A stretch of 64,000 nt of DNA from Pollenia angustigena (GCA_930367215.1 OV884056.1:286050067-286114066), one strand, 5' to 3'. Counted from the stretch's first letter, positions 45,798-56,640 are shown. The notes: a model not told the origin generated them from the sequence alone. Made by a program: numbers and translations.

Positions 45798-48112
45798 ATA
45801 ATAATACATTTTGCCAAAAAATTTATTTTCTCTTTTAAAAAATATCAACCTTTTTGCTTTCAAATTTAAAGAACAGAAAGTATACACATAGTTTTAAACA
45901 AAAATAATTTTTTTTTTACGAGAAGAAACCTGTACAGCAAAAAGGTATATTTTTTTACAAAATCTGTTTTTAAAATAAAGTAAAATTTTTAACAATATGG
46001 TATATACATATATACAATAGGCGTCGAAAAAAAACTGTACACTAACGTAGTGTATTTTTTAATGTACAAACTGTTAAACTTTTTCTTGTGTTTGTAAATT
46101 TTTGTGGCATACAACGATTGTGAGCTTGAGAACACAAATACTTAGATAACGTACCTATCTTGTCTTAGCTTACGTGAATTGTTCGTTAAGCGTACGCGCT
46201 CTGTATATTTTAGTCAACGCGAAGTGAACTTTTAATGCACGTTTTTCATGAATGATATTGCATATTGTGGAATAGGTTGCATGAAAATACAAAATGCGTA
46301 CGCTAGAAGAACACTATACGTATGCTAAAACACAAATATTATATACCGTATTTTGTTTGTGTACAAACCACAAACACAAAAATTTAATTTTTTTTGCATA
46401 GAATGAAAGAAAAGTAACTTTATAAGAAAAAGTGTATAGCAAGAGGTTGTTTAAAAACAATAATTTTTTTTTTTTAGCGAAAATCACTTTTTGGCAAAAT
46501 TACTCCTTATTTAACAAAAGTACTTTTGTGTCCTTTTTTGACGGAAGCAATTTGATTCCTGTTAATAGCAAGTACCTTTTCCACAAAAATTTTACTTTTT
46601 TCCAAAAAGCACTATTTTTTTGGACAAAAGTCAATTTATTTGAATAAAATTAACAAAAAGTAATTTTTTATACAAAATTTGTATTATTTTAACAAAAAGT
46701 ATATTTTAACAAAAAAATATTACACACAAAGTAAATTTTAAACCAAAAAGGATTTATTTTTTTACAATTTTTAATTTTTTTTAAAAAGTTTTCTTTCAAT
46801 TAGGATTTTCTTGAAAAAATGTATTTTTTTACAAAAAGTATAAAATGTTGGCGTTTAACAAAAATTACCTTTTGCAATAAAAAAAAGTACCAATAGGTCA
46901 TCTGACTTAACGGACAGCCTCCCAAAGCAGCCATCCCCCTTTCAATGGACTCTGTTCCTTGGTCCCGGCTGCGTTCTTAATGAAAGCATTGCGTTCTATT
47001 CAGAGGACATCCCGCTTGAATTAAAAATTTTTTTAAATCAAATAAAAAGACTTTTATCAAAAAATATAGAAAACTTGTATAATAAAAATCCTTCTCAAAT
47101 CTCAACTGATATTCAGATTTTCACCAAATATCAAATAAAATGCCGTCCTTAGCTTCGACCATCATTCAAAAGATTGATTTTTTGGCCTAAATGGCTTAAT
47201 ATTACGTAAATAAATGAATAAATAAAATAAAAGATTCTAGTGGAACTAATATAAGTGTTTGATTTAATAAATATTAAGGAATTAAGTTAACTTTTCCCTT
47301 TAAGGAAAAAACTAATTTCTGTAACGATTTCCCTAATTAAATCGCCTGCAGTATCTATTGTAGCTATCTAAAAACTTATATTGCTAACAAATTGCAGTAC
47401 TTAACATGTTCTCTTTCCTCTCCTAACTCATTCTACAATGTCCGCTCTTTTTACGCGTTTAATTTTCGTAATATTTGTATCCACCGATCCATAAAGTATT
47501 TCCCAATTGAAAAAAGAACAAAACCATCATGTTATGTTGTTGTCATAATGCAATAAAAAAATAAGTTTAAATTTTTAATGATCTTTTTGTCGTCATGCGG
47601 TCCAGACATCAGCCCAGTACACGAAAAAAAAAATTCAATATTTTCGGTGAAAGAGAAAAAAAAAAAAATCATTATGCGCGTGAAATTATGCACATTCTTC
47701 TACAAAAAGCACAACTGTCATTGTTGTGACCATCTGATTCATCCAAAAACGTTGCTTCTGCCAAATGGAAATAAATGAATTATAAAAAAAAAAATTGGCC
47801 AAAAGCCAAATATTTTTGTCGCAAGTATAAAATCTTAAGCAAGAAAAAAATCATTAAGAGCATTTTAATTTTTCATTTTAATATTTTGAAAAATGTTCAA
47901 ATTTTATTTAAGTTAATCTGATATTTCGTTATCTTTTAATACGCCACTTTGTTCTTTTAGAAGTTAAGAGCGATACCAGCAAATCTGGGTTAATTAACCG
48001 TTAAAATTCGGGTCAAAAAGAGAGGCAGATCGAAAAGAAACAAATTTTCTTTTAAACAGTGTCATTCTTTAAGCGTTTGGTTGAAGTAGGGTTAAAAACC
48101 CTATTATCGGGT
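45798..48112. other. AT-rich DNA, no gene recognised
   Basis: 46017-46390 has short repeated phrases (cgtacgc, gtgtacaaa) shared with 38040-38260. 46480-46880 holds a decayed acaaaaagtac-type repeat like that at 43033. 46905-47025 contains cttaacggacagcctccc, resembling 1630-1660. No frame is supported as a gene. Confidence 0.4.
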
Positions 48113-48988
48113 GATTTTTTAGCTATTATCTTTTTGGCAACACTGGTTTAAACAGCTGACGCACGTTTCGTGTTTTGTTTCACTGTCAAACATCTTCAGT
48201 TTGGTTTATAATTTAACCATGAATCGTCTTCCAAACGAACAACGCTTGCAAATTATTGAATTTTATTATCAAAATGCGTGCTCTGTTAATTTTATGGTCA
48301 GCTCATTTTTGGCTCAATGGGTACGTTAATAAGCAGAATTGTCGATTCTGCTTATAAACGCATCCAGAAAAAGTCACAGTTTGGTGCGGTTTATGGGCTG
48401 GTGGCATCATTGGACCGTACTTATTCAAAGATGATGCGAATCGTAACGTAACTGTGAATGGTGAGCGCTCCCGTGAGATGATATCCAACTTTTTTTTTTT
48501 GCCCAAAATGCAAGAGCTTGACTTGCATGACATGTGGTTTCAACAAGACGGTGCCACATGCCACACAGCACGCTTAACAATGGACTTATTTAGAGGCGAG
48601 TTCGGTGAACAATTTATTTCACGTTCGGGACCGGTCAATTTGCCGCCTAGATCGTGCGATTTAACGCCTTTAGACTATTTTTTGTGGAGCTATGTTAAAG
48701 CTCATGTCTATACACACATGCCCGCTTCAATTGTCGTATTGGGAGACAACATTGAAGCATTTATTCAATGGATACCGGCCGAAATGTTGGAAAGAGTATG
48801 CCAAAATTGGACAAAGCGGATGGACCATTTGAGGCGCAGTCACCGTCAACATTTGCATGAAATAATCTTCAAACATTAAATTAAATGACCGTACGTACTA
48901 TCGATTCAAATAAAGATTTCATGCATTTTTCTAAATTTTATGTGTGTTTTTTTAAAACTTTCCTATAGCTCTTAAAAAATCACCCATT
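48113..48988 (+). mobile_element. Mariner-like element with terminal inverted repeats
   Basis: The left end cgggtgattttttagctat and right end atagctcttaaaaaatcaccc are inverted. TA follows or precedes within two bases on each side, consistent with mariner insertion. The length, about 875 bp, is shorter than an intact mariner (about 1.3 kb) because of a deletion in the 5' half of the gene. Confidence 0.8.
48219..48879 (+). pseudogene. Mariner-like transposase, internally deleted
   Basis: The start codon at 48219 opens a short helix-turn-helix part (MNRLPNEQRLQIIEFYYQNA). A deletion then removes the region with the first catalytic Asp. The frame picks up at about 48375 as WCGLWAGGIIGPYLF and, with a further shift, runs as an open frame from 48454 to the stop at 48879. 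That stretch has WFQQDGATCHTA (second catalytic Asp) and LPPRSCDLTPLDYFLW (third Asp). The C-terminal half is complete and the N-terminal half is not, so no active enzyme is expected. A run of 12 T near 48490 may add a frame problem. It shares its 5' half with the fragment at 6733. Confidence 0.88.
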
Positions 48989-49180
48989 ATAATCCCTGCA
49001 ATAGCCACAAGTAAACTATTGTTGTTTTCAACATAACCATTGTGACGACTAATAAAATTTTGTTTCTATCTAACGATAAAATGTTAACCTCGCTTAAAAC
49101 CGCCTATAACCGGAAGTAGTGGAATAATTTCTGGTTACTCTCAAGTGAATGTCAATGTTGCCAGATTTTAATAAAAACTC
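48989..49180. other. Spacer, nothing recognised
   Basis: Noncoding sequence leading into the ribozyme-like motif. It may belong to the same unidentified element. Confidence 0.3.
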
Positions 49181-49224
49181 AATCCCTGAAGAAGTTGGAA
49201 AGAATACCAACGAAACGTCGGATT
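49181..49224 (+). ncRNA. Hammerhead-ribozyme-like motif
   Basis: Arranged in order are: AATCC (49181-49185), the core CTGAAGA (49186-49192, fitting CUGANGA), one extra A, GTTGG (49194-49198), an eight-base loop, CCAAC (49207-49211), GAAAC GTC (49212-49219) and GGATT (49220-49224). GTTGG/CCAAC forms stem II and AATCC/GGATT closes stem I. GAAACGTC gives the conserved GAAA, a two-base stem III (AC/GU) and the UC cleavage site. So short a stem III is found in hammerheads of Penelope-like elements and retrozymes, thought to work as dimers. The extra A before stem II departs from the canonical core, so activity is uncertain. No reverse transcriptase is nearby. Confidence 0.5.
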
Positions 49225-50139
49225 CGATTGAAAATGAAATAAATAATCTTTTATTTACATTAAATTAATGAACTTGAAAGCCTGCATATAGGAAACTATA
49301 AACTATTTAGAGTAATCAAAAAAGGTCGATCAACACTTATAAATACAATCAGAAACTTTCCGCACAATGTGCAACTCAGTTCCCCTCGTTGGCTCCTAAC
49401 CTTTGTGAATTGTTTTGTTTTTTTATGCAAATAAACTTTTTGTTTAAAAAACTTATTTGATTTTTGTATTTTTATTTATTCGAATAAAATCGGTTAATCG
49501 ATTTTTTAAAATGCTTTTGAAACAAGTTAAATAACTCAAAATTAAAAGACAACAGCAGAATAGCCCGATATGTGTTTCGTCATCATTCTACTTTAAAAAG
49601 TTTATCTATTTAACTAAAAATTTTAACAAAAAGAATACGGGAATTTTTCTTCTTTTTATACATTATTTTAAACATAAAAATAAACAACTAAAAAAAAACC
49701 TAAAGTTATTAAAGATCGAATAAAACTGTAAAACGATACCAAACCTTCGACAAAACACCAAACATAAACAGTGAGTTTATATTATATAACATTCCCCTAC
49801 AGTTGGTTGGCTTTTTTCTGACTTGAAAATTAAAAAAACAAATTGCTTTATTTTATTGCTTTCGTAATATAACCAAAATAAAGCAATTTTCCAGTTCAAA
49901 ATATTTTTTTGCATGAGCACATACAAATTTATTATCAAGGGAATTCAAAATTAATTATTAATGAGATTTCTTTATAACGTGCTAGAGTCTCAATTATTAT
50001 TTTTAATAAGTTCATGAATCTTGCATGCAAGAACACTGCAGATTTGTCATTGTTTCTACGCGAACAAGTTAAACATGATTTTATGATTATTTTAAAATTT
50101 TTCATTTTTATACCTGTAGGAGATTAAGTTAATTGTCAA
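49225..50139. other. No gene recognised
   Basis: AT-rich sequence. ctttattttattgctttcgt...aaccaaaataaagcaatttt at about 49847-49885 forms a small inverted repeat. Nothing else supported. Confidence 0.4.
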
Positions 50140-50580
50140 AATGCCACTAGTATAATTACTAGAACAAGAGGTACTAGTGCTAACGGGACTAGAGTTTTTA
50201 TATAAAAAAGTGCTTTTGAGTACTAGTACTTGAGTAGTACAAGGGCACCACTTTAGGCTGAAAGAATTCGAGTCCATATTTGTATATTGATACTGCTTCT
50301 TAAATTTGATTTCAAATCATTTATACTTTTTTTATTATAAAAAAATGTTAAAATGCTAATTTTTTCTATACATAAGAACTAGTAACAAATTGGTTCTTGA
50401 GCACCCCATGTGCTTCAAGAGTACTAGTACACGTCTAGGACCAATAGCACTAGTGATTTTCCAAGCATACTCAATGTAATTTGAGCACTAAGATGGTATA
50501 GAAAAGTTTACAGTTGAGAACTTGTACTGGATATTTTTTTACTAGCTTGGTACTAGTTAGGTACTAGTTGAATCTCCGGC
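50140..50580. repeat. Cluster of actagt motifs
   Basis: Between 50146 and 50575 the hexamer actagt or its extension gtactagtac occurs about ten times (for example gtactagtgc, gagtactagtacttgagtag, agagtactagtacacg, ggtactagttaggtactagt). Spacing is irregular. It may be an eroded inverted-repeat element or simple-sequence expansion. Confidence 0.55.
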
Positions 50581-50634
50581 ACGGATGAAACAGTGATAAT
50601 TTTAAATAAAGTCCATACATTTGCAGAAATTTAC

Positions 50635-50879
50635 TTGGGGGATTCACAAGGAGTTCTATCTAGTCATATCGTCATAATGTCTTAAATAATATTTTACAAT
50701 TATTTAAAAAAAAATATTGTTGTGTTTGAAACAAAATAAAAATTGTAATGCTGTGTTCATTGATTCGTCATAATTGTACAATTGAAATCTAAATTAGAAC
50801 CGGTTGCCAAGAGCAGTTATTGTTATTATTTTAATACATAAGACTTTACAACTTTATGACTACCTTGTGAATCCCCCAA
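50635..50879. mobile_element. 245-bp MITE upstream of protease 1
   Basis: ttgggggattcacaagg (50635-50651) and ccttgtgaatcccccaa (50863-50879) are perfect 17-bp inverted repeats. Further inward, gtcataatg and cataagactttaca segments also correspond. Related ends occur at 53439-53455 and 54002-54018. It ends 239 bp before the protease start codon. Confidence 0.8.
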
Positions 50880-51118
50880 CTATAATTTTCAATCAACATT
50901 GCGCCATTTGCATTAAATGTTGATATTTTTTTCTGTTCGTTTCTAGTCGATGAATTAATTTTTGTAATCTAGTCCGTTTATTACCAATTTTAATCAGTTG
51001 GTTTATCTTTCTGTTTAGATATTTTATCAAATCGGCATAAAACAAATATTTATTTATATTTTATAAATTTATTTACCACTTGTTAAAGAAACTTAAAATA
51101 TCGAATTCAGTCTGTAAA

Positions 51119-51949
51119 ATGAAGCAAATATTAACAGTTATAGCACTGCTAATAGGATCTTTAACCACTATAACGGTCTCGGCAAAACGCATTAAGCCGA
51201 GTACTTCGTTTGTTAAAGAAGGACGTGTTGTTGGTGGTTCTACCGCAGAAGATGGCTTGGCTCCCTATCAGGTATCGCTACAAAACCTTTTTGGTCATGC
51301 TTGCGGTGGTGCCATTATAGATAAAGACTGGATTTTAACTGCGGCCCATTGTGTGGTGAATAAAGATGCTGCTGGCATTTTTGTCTTAACAGGTACTCAG
51401 GATTTAACCGATCCAAGCGGAGTCGTTTATTATGTGGATCGTATGTATGTCCACTGCAATTACAATAATCCTTCCATGCACAATGACATTGCCCTGCTGC
51501 ACCTGAATTCCAGCATTGTTTTAAATGAGAAAACCAAAATTGTTCCTTTACCCACAAAACCCCTAAAAGATGGTGATGATGTGTTGTTAACCGGTTGGGG
51601 CTCTGAGGAATATTTGGGGGATTCACCAGATCGTTTGAAAAAAGTCGATCTGAAATACATGAAATATAACAGTTGCAAAGAAAAACATAAAAATTCTTCG
51701 GATGTGGATGTGGGTCATATTTGTACGTTTACGAAACGTGGAGAGGGTTCGTGTCACGGTGATTCGGGTGGACCGTTGGTTAGTAATGGCTTCTTGGTTG
51801 GTATTGTCAATTGGGGTAAGCCGTGTGCTGTCGGCTTTCCGGATGTTCATGCTAGTTGTCTTTACTATGTGGATTGGATACGTAAGATTCAGACAGGGAG
51901 TAATAAGTGTAATTTATATGCCCTTATTAAGGCACGAAAAGGAACTTAA
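51119..51949 (+). CDS. Secreted chymotrypsin-like serine protease 1 (S1A family)
   Basis: Predicted extracellular digestive-type endopeptidase of 276 residues. I chose the ATG at 51119 (context gtaaaatg); upstream in-frame codons lack an ATG and would spoil the signal peptide. Residues 1-22 form a signal peptide, followed by a short propeptide cleaved after Arg36 to give VVGG. The triad is His77 (TAAHC), Asp123 (NDIALL) and Ser216 (GDSGGP). Cysteines flank the active site (C62/C78, C186/C202, C212/C236). The S1 pocket has Gly210 (chymotrypsin position 189), Gly233 (216) and Asp242 (226). This G189/D226 pattern is known from brachyurin-type collagenases of arthropods with broad specificity. 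The sequons at Asn130 and Asn192 may be glycosylated. No intron. A polyadenylation signal AATAAA lies at 51976. Its paralogue is at 59232. An extra Cys (residue 247) is absent from the paralogue. Confidence 0.93.
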   Translation: MKQILTVIALLIGSLTTITVSAKRIKPSTSFVKEGRVVGGSTAEDGLAPYQVSLQNLFGHACGGAIIDKDWILTAAHCVVNKDAAGIFVLTGTQDLTDPSGVVYYVDRMYVHCNYNNPSMHNDIALLHLNSSIVLNEKTKIVPLPTKPLKDGDDVLLTGWGSEEYLGDSPDRLKKVDLKYMKYNSCKEKHKNSSDVDVGHICTFTKRGEGSCHGDSGGPLVSNGFLVGIVNWGKPCAVGFPDVHASCLYYVDWIRKIQTGSNKCNLYALIKARKGT

Positions 51950-51975
51950 TATCTGCATTTTTTTTAATTATTTTT

Positions 51976-51981
51976 AATAAA
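51976..51981 (+). promoter_or_regulatory. Polyadenylation signal of protease 1
   Basis: AATAAA 27 bp after the TAA stop, followed by A/T-rich sequence. Typical distance for a short fly 3' UTR. Confidence 0.6.
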
Positions 51982-52373
51982 AACGAAAAAAAATTTTTGT
52001 TTTTTTAATAATGTTTGAACCCTTTATGAAACTCTTATTGATAATAATTTACTAAATTAAATAAGTTTAAAATTAAGATTTTTCTAAAGAATTACACTAA
52101 AACAATACTGTACAAGAAAATTGAACGAAGAGTCGCAGTTGAGATCAGTGTACCAGGGTTCGCAAATAAACCGAACATTATTTGGCGTACGGTACACACA
52201 CACCCAGAAACGATATCTACTTTTTAGTGTTAGTATATAATTATACAAACCTTATACCATTCATAACTTTTTTCACGAAAGTAACAAACGTGTTGTGTTC
52301 TTTTTTTCGTTATAAAACAGTACGATTGTAGTGGTTCTGCAGACATAAATACATAATATTTTAATGTTCTGTA
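51982..52373. other. Spacer, nothing recognised
   Basis: AT-rich sequence. 52130-52215 is more complex (gaagagtcgcagttgagatc, tggcgtacggtacac) but matches nothing I know. Confidence 0.35.
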
Positions 52374-53135
52374 GCATAGATGGGGGTAGTGCACTCATTT
52401 TGCAGTTTCAACTCACACTTAGTGATAGTGCAAAAATATTGCAATCATTTTTTGACGTTGAGTGATGAATTCAAAATTTACAGCATCACTAAACATGAGT
52501 GATAGTGATGTTAAAAAATTTTGCACTCAAAAAAAAAATGATTTAAAAAAAAACAATCATCAGTTTATTGCAACTTTTTTATCTGCACTCATTTGAGTGC
52601 AACTAAAATTGTTGCACTAAATTAAAAATTAAAGACTTGTTTTTTCATGATTAACTTGGTGGCCACACGATCAAGTTTTGCCTTTCAATTCCTTTCAATT
52701 TGCAATACACTCTCAGTTTTTTACTAACACACTCACACTTTTTAAATTGACCACGAGATGGCTTTCAATTTCACCTTTCCATTTGTTTGGCATTTTACTT
52801 TCAATTTAACAGCTCAGTACAAGTTTGTTTCTGTTGTTGTTGACATCTTGGGAGTAAATTGCTTACAAATTGAGTGCAGCCTACGTCACAGCTTTCAATT
52901 TATGTTAATTTTGACAAGCAGTATATGTAAAAGACTATCAAGAACAACTTGAACGTGTGGCCGCAGGGTAAAGCCAATAATTATACCGTTATTGACAATG
53001 TTCCATTTTGTTTAATGTTAAAGTTTGCAACATCCCTTATTTTTTTTAGTGGTTGTTAAAAAAATAACAATCATCACTAAAGCTGGTAAAAAAGAGTGCA
53101 AACTAATTTATTTGCACTTGTATTTAGTGTTCTGT
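52374..53135. mobile_element. Family G inverted-repeat element with nested MITE
   Basis: Begins catagatgggggtagtgcac. The same start occurs at 63773 and, as catagttgggaatagtgcac, at 62763. The distal block (gtggttgttaaaaaaataac ... agctggtaaaaaa, about 53050-53095) is found inverted at 62855-62905. Motifs of the type cactaaa / tttagtg recur throughout. The right terminus is eroded here. It is split by the MITE at 52655-52968. Confidence 0.5.
52655..52968. mobile_element. MITE nested in family G
   Basis: ggccacacgatcaagtt (52661-52677) and aacttgaacgtgtggcc (52946-52962) are 17-bp inverted repeats with one mismatch. Inside, ctttcaattt occurs five times. The 64-codon frame has no support as a gene. 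Confidence 0.65.
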
Positions 53136-53438
53136 AGTTTTTTCAAATTGATAAAGGAATGAGAAAATAAAACGTTTTGGCATCGCTTCTCTCTAGTATT
53201 ATTGTTGTTGCTAGGCAATTTGCACGACCACAGCACGGAAAACCTTTAAAAATTTGTTGTAAGATTTTTTTTTTTTTTTTGTTAAAAACAAATATGTATT
53301 TTGTTGTATGTATATACCAGACAAAAGTGCGCTGAGCCCAACTGAAAAGAACAAAAATTAATGTGCTGAACCGAACACAATATAGTTTGTGCACGCAGAG
53401 AAAAAATATGGTTGGGCATGGTTACGGCAACAACACTA

Positions 53439-54018
53439 TTGGGGTATTCACAAGGTGTGCTATCATGTTATATTGTCATAATGTTCTAACATTTTACAAT
53501 GGTTTAAAAATATTGTTGTTGCTTTGTAAACAAAAAGTGACTTAAATTAATAGAACGTTGCTTGCTTTGTTTATTGTGCTGTCGTAATTAATCAAAAGAG
53601 ACCAGAGCTGAGCGGCTGAGCCGTATCGCGTTAATTCTTGTAGCCGTCGCCGTTGATGGTATAATTTTATCCGGTTAACATAAAAATTTGACCTGCGGCT
53701 AGCAATTTTTGCAAGCAATCAACTGCGGCGTCAAATAAGATCGGCTTATGACTCTGCTGTTTGGTAAACAAACAAAATAAAATTTATTTCTTATTTGCGT
53801 CTGCAAAATGGGAAATAGTCAGGTAAGATCCAATTTAATTTATTAATTCATAGAAAAGAATTAAAAAATATTTTATTTATTTTTTATATTTGTTTTAAAT
53901 CAGTTGATTTAAATTCAAAAAAGCATACTAAATTATGAGGGGTTGTTCACAACAGTCGTATTTTTTCATGTTATTATTTTAAGACATATGACTTTATGAC
54001 ACCTTGTGAATCCCTCAT
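53439..54018. mobile_element. Relative of the 50635 MITE, split by other sequence
   Basis: ttggggtattcacaagg at the left and ccttgtgaatccctcat at the right match the termini of the 50635-50879 MITE. The flanking interior also corresponds to about 53600 on the left and from 53964 on the right. An internal gaggggttgttcacaa (53937) looks like another left end, so this may be two partial copies around about 340 bp of unrelated, more GC-rich DNA. Confidence 0.55.
53808..53822 (+). CDS. Possible five-codon first coding exon (MGNSQ)
   Basis: ATGGGAAATAGTCAG in a good fly start context (ctgcaaaatg) is followed directly by gtaagatcc, a strong 5' splice donor. The upstream 53600-53800 is more GC-rich and could be a 5' UTR. 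MGNS would be a plausible N-myristoylation start. No matching acceptor exon was identified, and the surrounding sequence is MITE-derived. This is only a candidate and may be chance. Confidence 0.22.
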
Positions 54019-54061
54019 ATGTTTAATGTAACAATATATTGTTGTCGTACACAAATAATTG

Positions 54062-55615
54062 TTATTATACCCTCCACCACAATTAGTTGTGAAGAGGGTA
54101 TATTCAGTTTGTCATTCCGTGTGAAACTTTTTTACTATTCATCTCAGACCCTATAAAGTATATATATTCTGGGTCCTTGAGTAATTTTAAGTCGATTTAG
54201 CCATGTCCGTCTGTCTGTCCGTCTGTCCGTCTGTTGAAAACACGCTCACTTTCGAAAAACTCAAAAGAAATCAACAAACTTGGTGTCAAATTGCTTGTAG
54301 TTATCCTAAGCAGTTTGGGATTGAAATTCAGCAAAATCGGTTCAATAGGATCTGAGCTATGAATCAAAATGTGGAACCACCACCTAAAAAAAATTGATAA
54401 TTTTGTTACAAAAACTAACATAAATGGTGGAAAAATGCACAGAATGATATAAGATTTCGCAACAATTCGTTTTATTCAACTGGAAATCACGCTGTGAAAT
54501 TTCGTGAAGATCAGTCAATAATTTACCCTAGGCCCCATATAAGCCCTACTCCCGGAAAACAGTATATTAAGCCTAAAACCCTAACTAACAATGCTATCAT
54601 TACAAATTTTGGCAAGTCACAGTTACATAGGACTAGAAATTAAACTGTTAAGTTTCGTGAAGATCGGTCCATAATTTACCATAGGCCCCATATAAAACCT
54701 ACTTCCGGAAAACAACTTAGTACGCCTAAAAACGTAAAAAATAATGCTATCATAACAAAATTTGGTACATCAAAGTTTTATAGAACTAAAAATAAATCTT
54801 TGAAATTTCGTGAAGATCGGTCCATAATTTACCCTGGGCCCCATATAAACCCTACTCCCGGAAAACAGTTTAGTACGCCTAAAACCGTAAAAAATAACGC
54901 TAGCGTAACAAAATTTGGTACATCAAAGTTTTATAGGACAAGAAATAAAATTGTGTTATTTCGTGAAGATCGGTCCATAACTTACCCTGGGCCCCATATA
55001 AACCTTACTCCCGGAAAACAGTTTAGTACGCCTAAATCCGTAAAAAATAATGCTATCATAACAAAATTTGGTACATCAAAGTTTTATAGGACAAGAAATA
55101 ACACTGTGAAATTTCGTGACGATCGGTCCATAATTTACCTTGGGCTCCATATAAGCCCTACTACCGGAAAACAGTTTAGTACGCCTAAAACCGTAAAAAA
55201 TAATGCAATCATAACAAATTTTGGCCCGTCACAGTTTTATAGGACTATAAATGATACTGTGAAATTTCGTGAAGATCGCTACATAATTTACCCTAGGCCC
55301 CATAGAAACCCTACTCCCGGAAAACAGTTCAGTACACCTAAAACCATAATTAATAATGCTATCATAACAGAAATTGGTACGTCACAGTTTTAAAGGACTA
55401 GTAATGACGCTGTGAAATTTCGTGATGATCGGTCCATAATTTACCCTAGGCCCCATATAAACCCTTCTACCGGAAAACAGTTTGGTTGCCTTAAACCATA
55501 ATTAATAACAAATCGTCACAGTTTAAGATTATAATAACATCATAAACATTCGAACTGTCGGTGGAGGGTATCAAAGATTCGGCACAGCCGAATATAGCAC
55601 TCTTACTTGTTTTTA
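54062..55615 (-). mobile_element. Family B element, copy 3, complete, with exact 153-bp array
   Basis: Reverse orientation. The right side ends at the hairpin attcggcacagccgaat followed by agcactcttacttgttttt. The left side has ccctccaccacaattagttg and gagggtatattcagtttgtc, then a GTCY microsatellite (54206-54235). Between 54500 and 55500 lie seven units marked by ccggaaaac at 54552, 54705, 54858, 55011, 55164, 55317 and 55470, each exactly 153 bp apart. 153 is 51 codons, so an open frame of 197 codons spans four units; it is a by-product. The best-preserved copy of the family in the window. Confidence 0.82.
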
Positions 55616-55729
55616 TTTAATATCAACAATATTATAGTTACTGTAAACATATCAATGTTTATCGCAATTATGAATTTGAGTATTGTTGACCGAAAAATAA
55701 TTATTTTTCTAGCAACTTAATTATGATAA
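55616..55729. other. Short spacer, nothing recognised
   Basis: AT-rich spacer. Confidence 0.3.
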
Positions 55730-56640
55730 CTTTCTAAACATATTATATTTCTCACAACCATATCATGATATTTAATAGCCATAACATGATAACTTTCTAT
55801 ACATTTATCATATTATGTTAAAGATGCAATCAAACTATTTTTACTCTAATCATATTATGTTAGCGCCATTTGTAAAATAATTTTGAAGCAGTTGTGTCGT
55901 TTTTTTTATTTGTGAGCGGTTAAACAATTAAAAGAAAAAAATTCCATAAAAAAATAAGTCTAAAGAAATTAAAAAATTAAAATATTAGCGGAGTTCATTC
56001 AAGTATTAGTGATGTAATAGTGCAAATGCAAAATAGTTTTTTGTAAAATCCAACAACAAAACACACAGAGATTTCGTTATATTTTATAAAAGTGCTACGA
56101 TATTTCATCAACATCTTAAAATCGAAAAAATGGACACATGCGGTTGCCCATGAAAACCACAGATTTTTCATTTGCTCTTTTGCAAGCCTTACATTGCACT
56201 CCGCTATTTGATTAACATTAAGAAAAATTGTAAAAAGCCACAAAATAAAAAATCGATGCAAAAATATTTTAATATATTTTGTATTTTTATGACAGCTATG
56301 AAAGGTGCTGTATCATAATATGATTGCTTCTAAATTTATTATGATTAACATGATGATAATATGATTACTTCTTAGCTTATTATGATTAACATGACAATAA
56401 TATGATTAATTTCTTAGCTTATTATGATTAACATGACAATAATTTGCTTACTTCTTAACTTAGTATGATTAACAGAATAATAATATGATTAAGGAAAAAT
56501 AGTATGATGTCATATTACGAGTATATTAAGTCATAATATGATTCAATAATAATCTTAATATGGTGACTACAATCATAATTCTTATCATAATATGTTGCTC
56601 TTAGAATATGTTTACCACAACCATGGTTTTTCTTTGCGTG
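55730..56640. repeat. Family D-like sequence with ~42-bp tandem array
   Basis: tcatattatgtt / ataatatgatta motifs recur throughout. 56328-56490 is a tandem array of about four units of roughly 42 bp (ttattatgattaacatgaca then ataatatgattacttcttag). The right end (accatggtttttctttgcgtgtgg) matches the cacgcagagaaaa terminus of other family D copies in reverse. Confidence 0.6.

Noticed and set aside
51058..51111. TATA box (tataaat, 51062) and initiator (tcagt, 51107) for protease 1
   Set aside because: Spacing of about 45 bp is too long for a standard pair, and TATA-like strings are common in this AT-rich DNA.
51080..51118. Longer N-terminus for protease 1 from 51080
   Set aside because: It would need a non-ATG start and would put charged residues before a clear signal peptide; the ATG at 51119 also gives the same length as the paralogue.
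51315..51850. Minus-strand frames of 72-103 codons inside protease 1
   Set aside because: Shadows of the real plus-strand gene.
54800..55393. 197-codon open frame with repeated peptide
   Set aside because: It is the 153-bp (51-codon) array of family B read through; the length multiple of three keeps it open. No start context, domain or non-repeat content.
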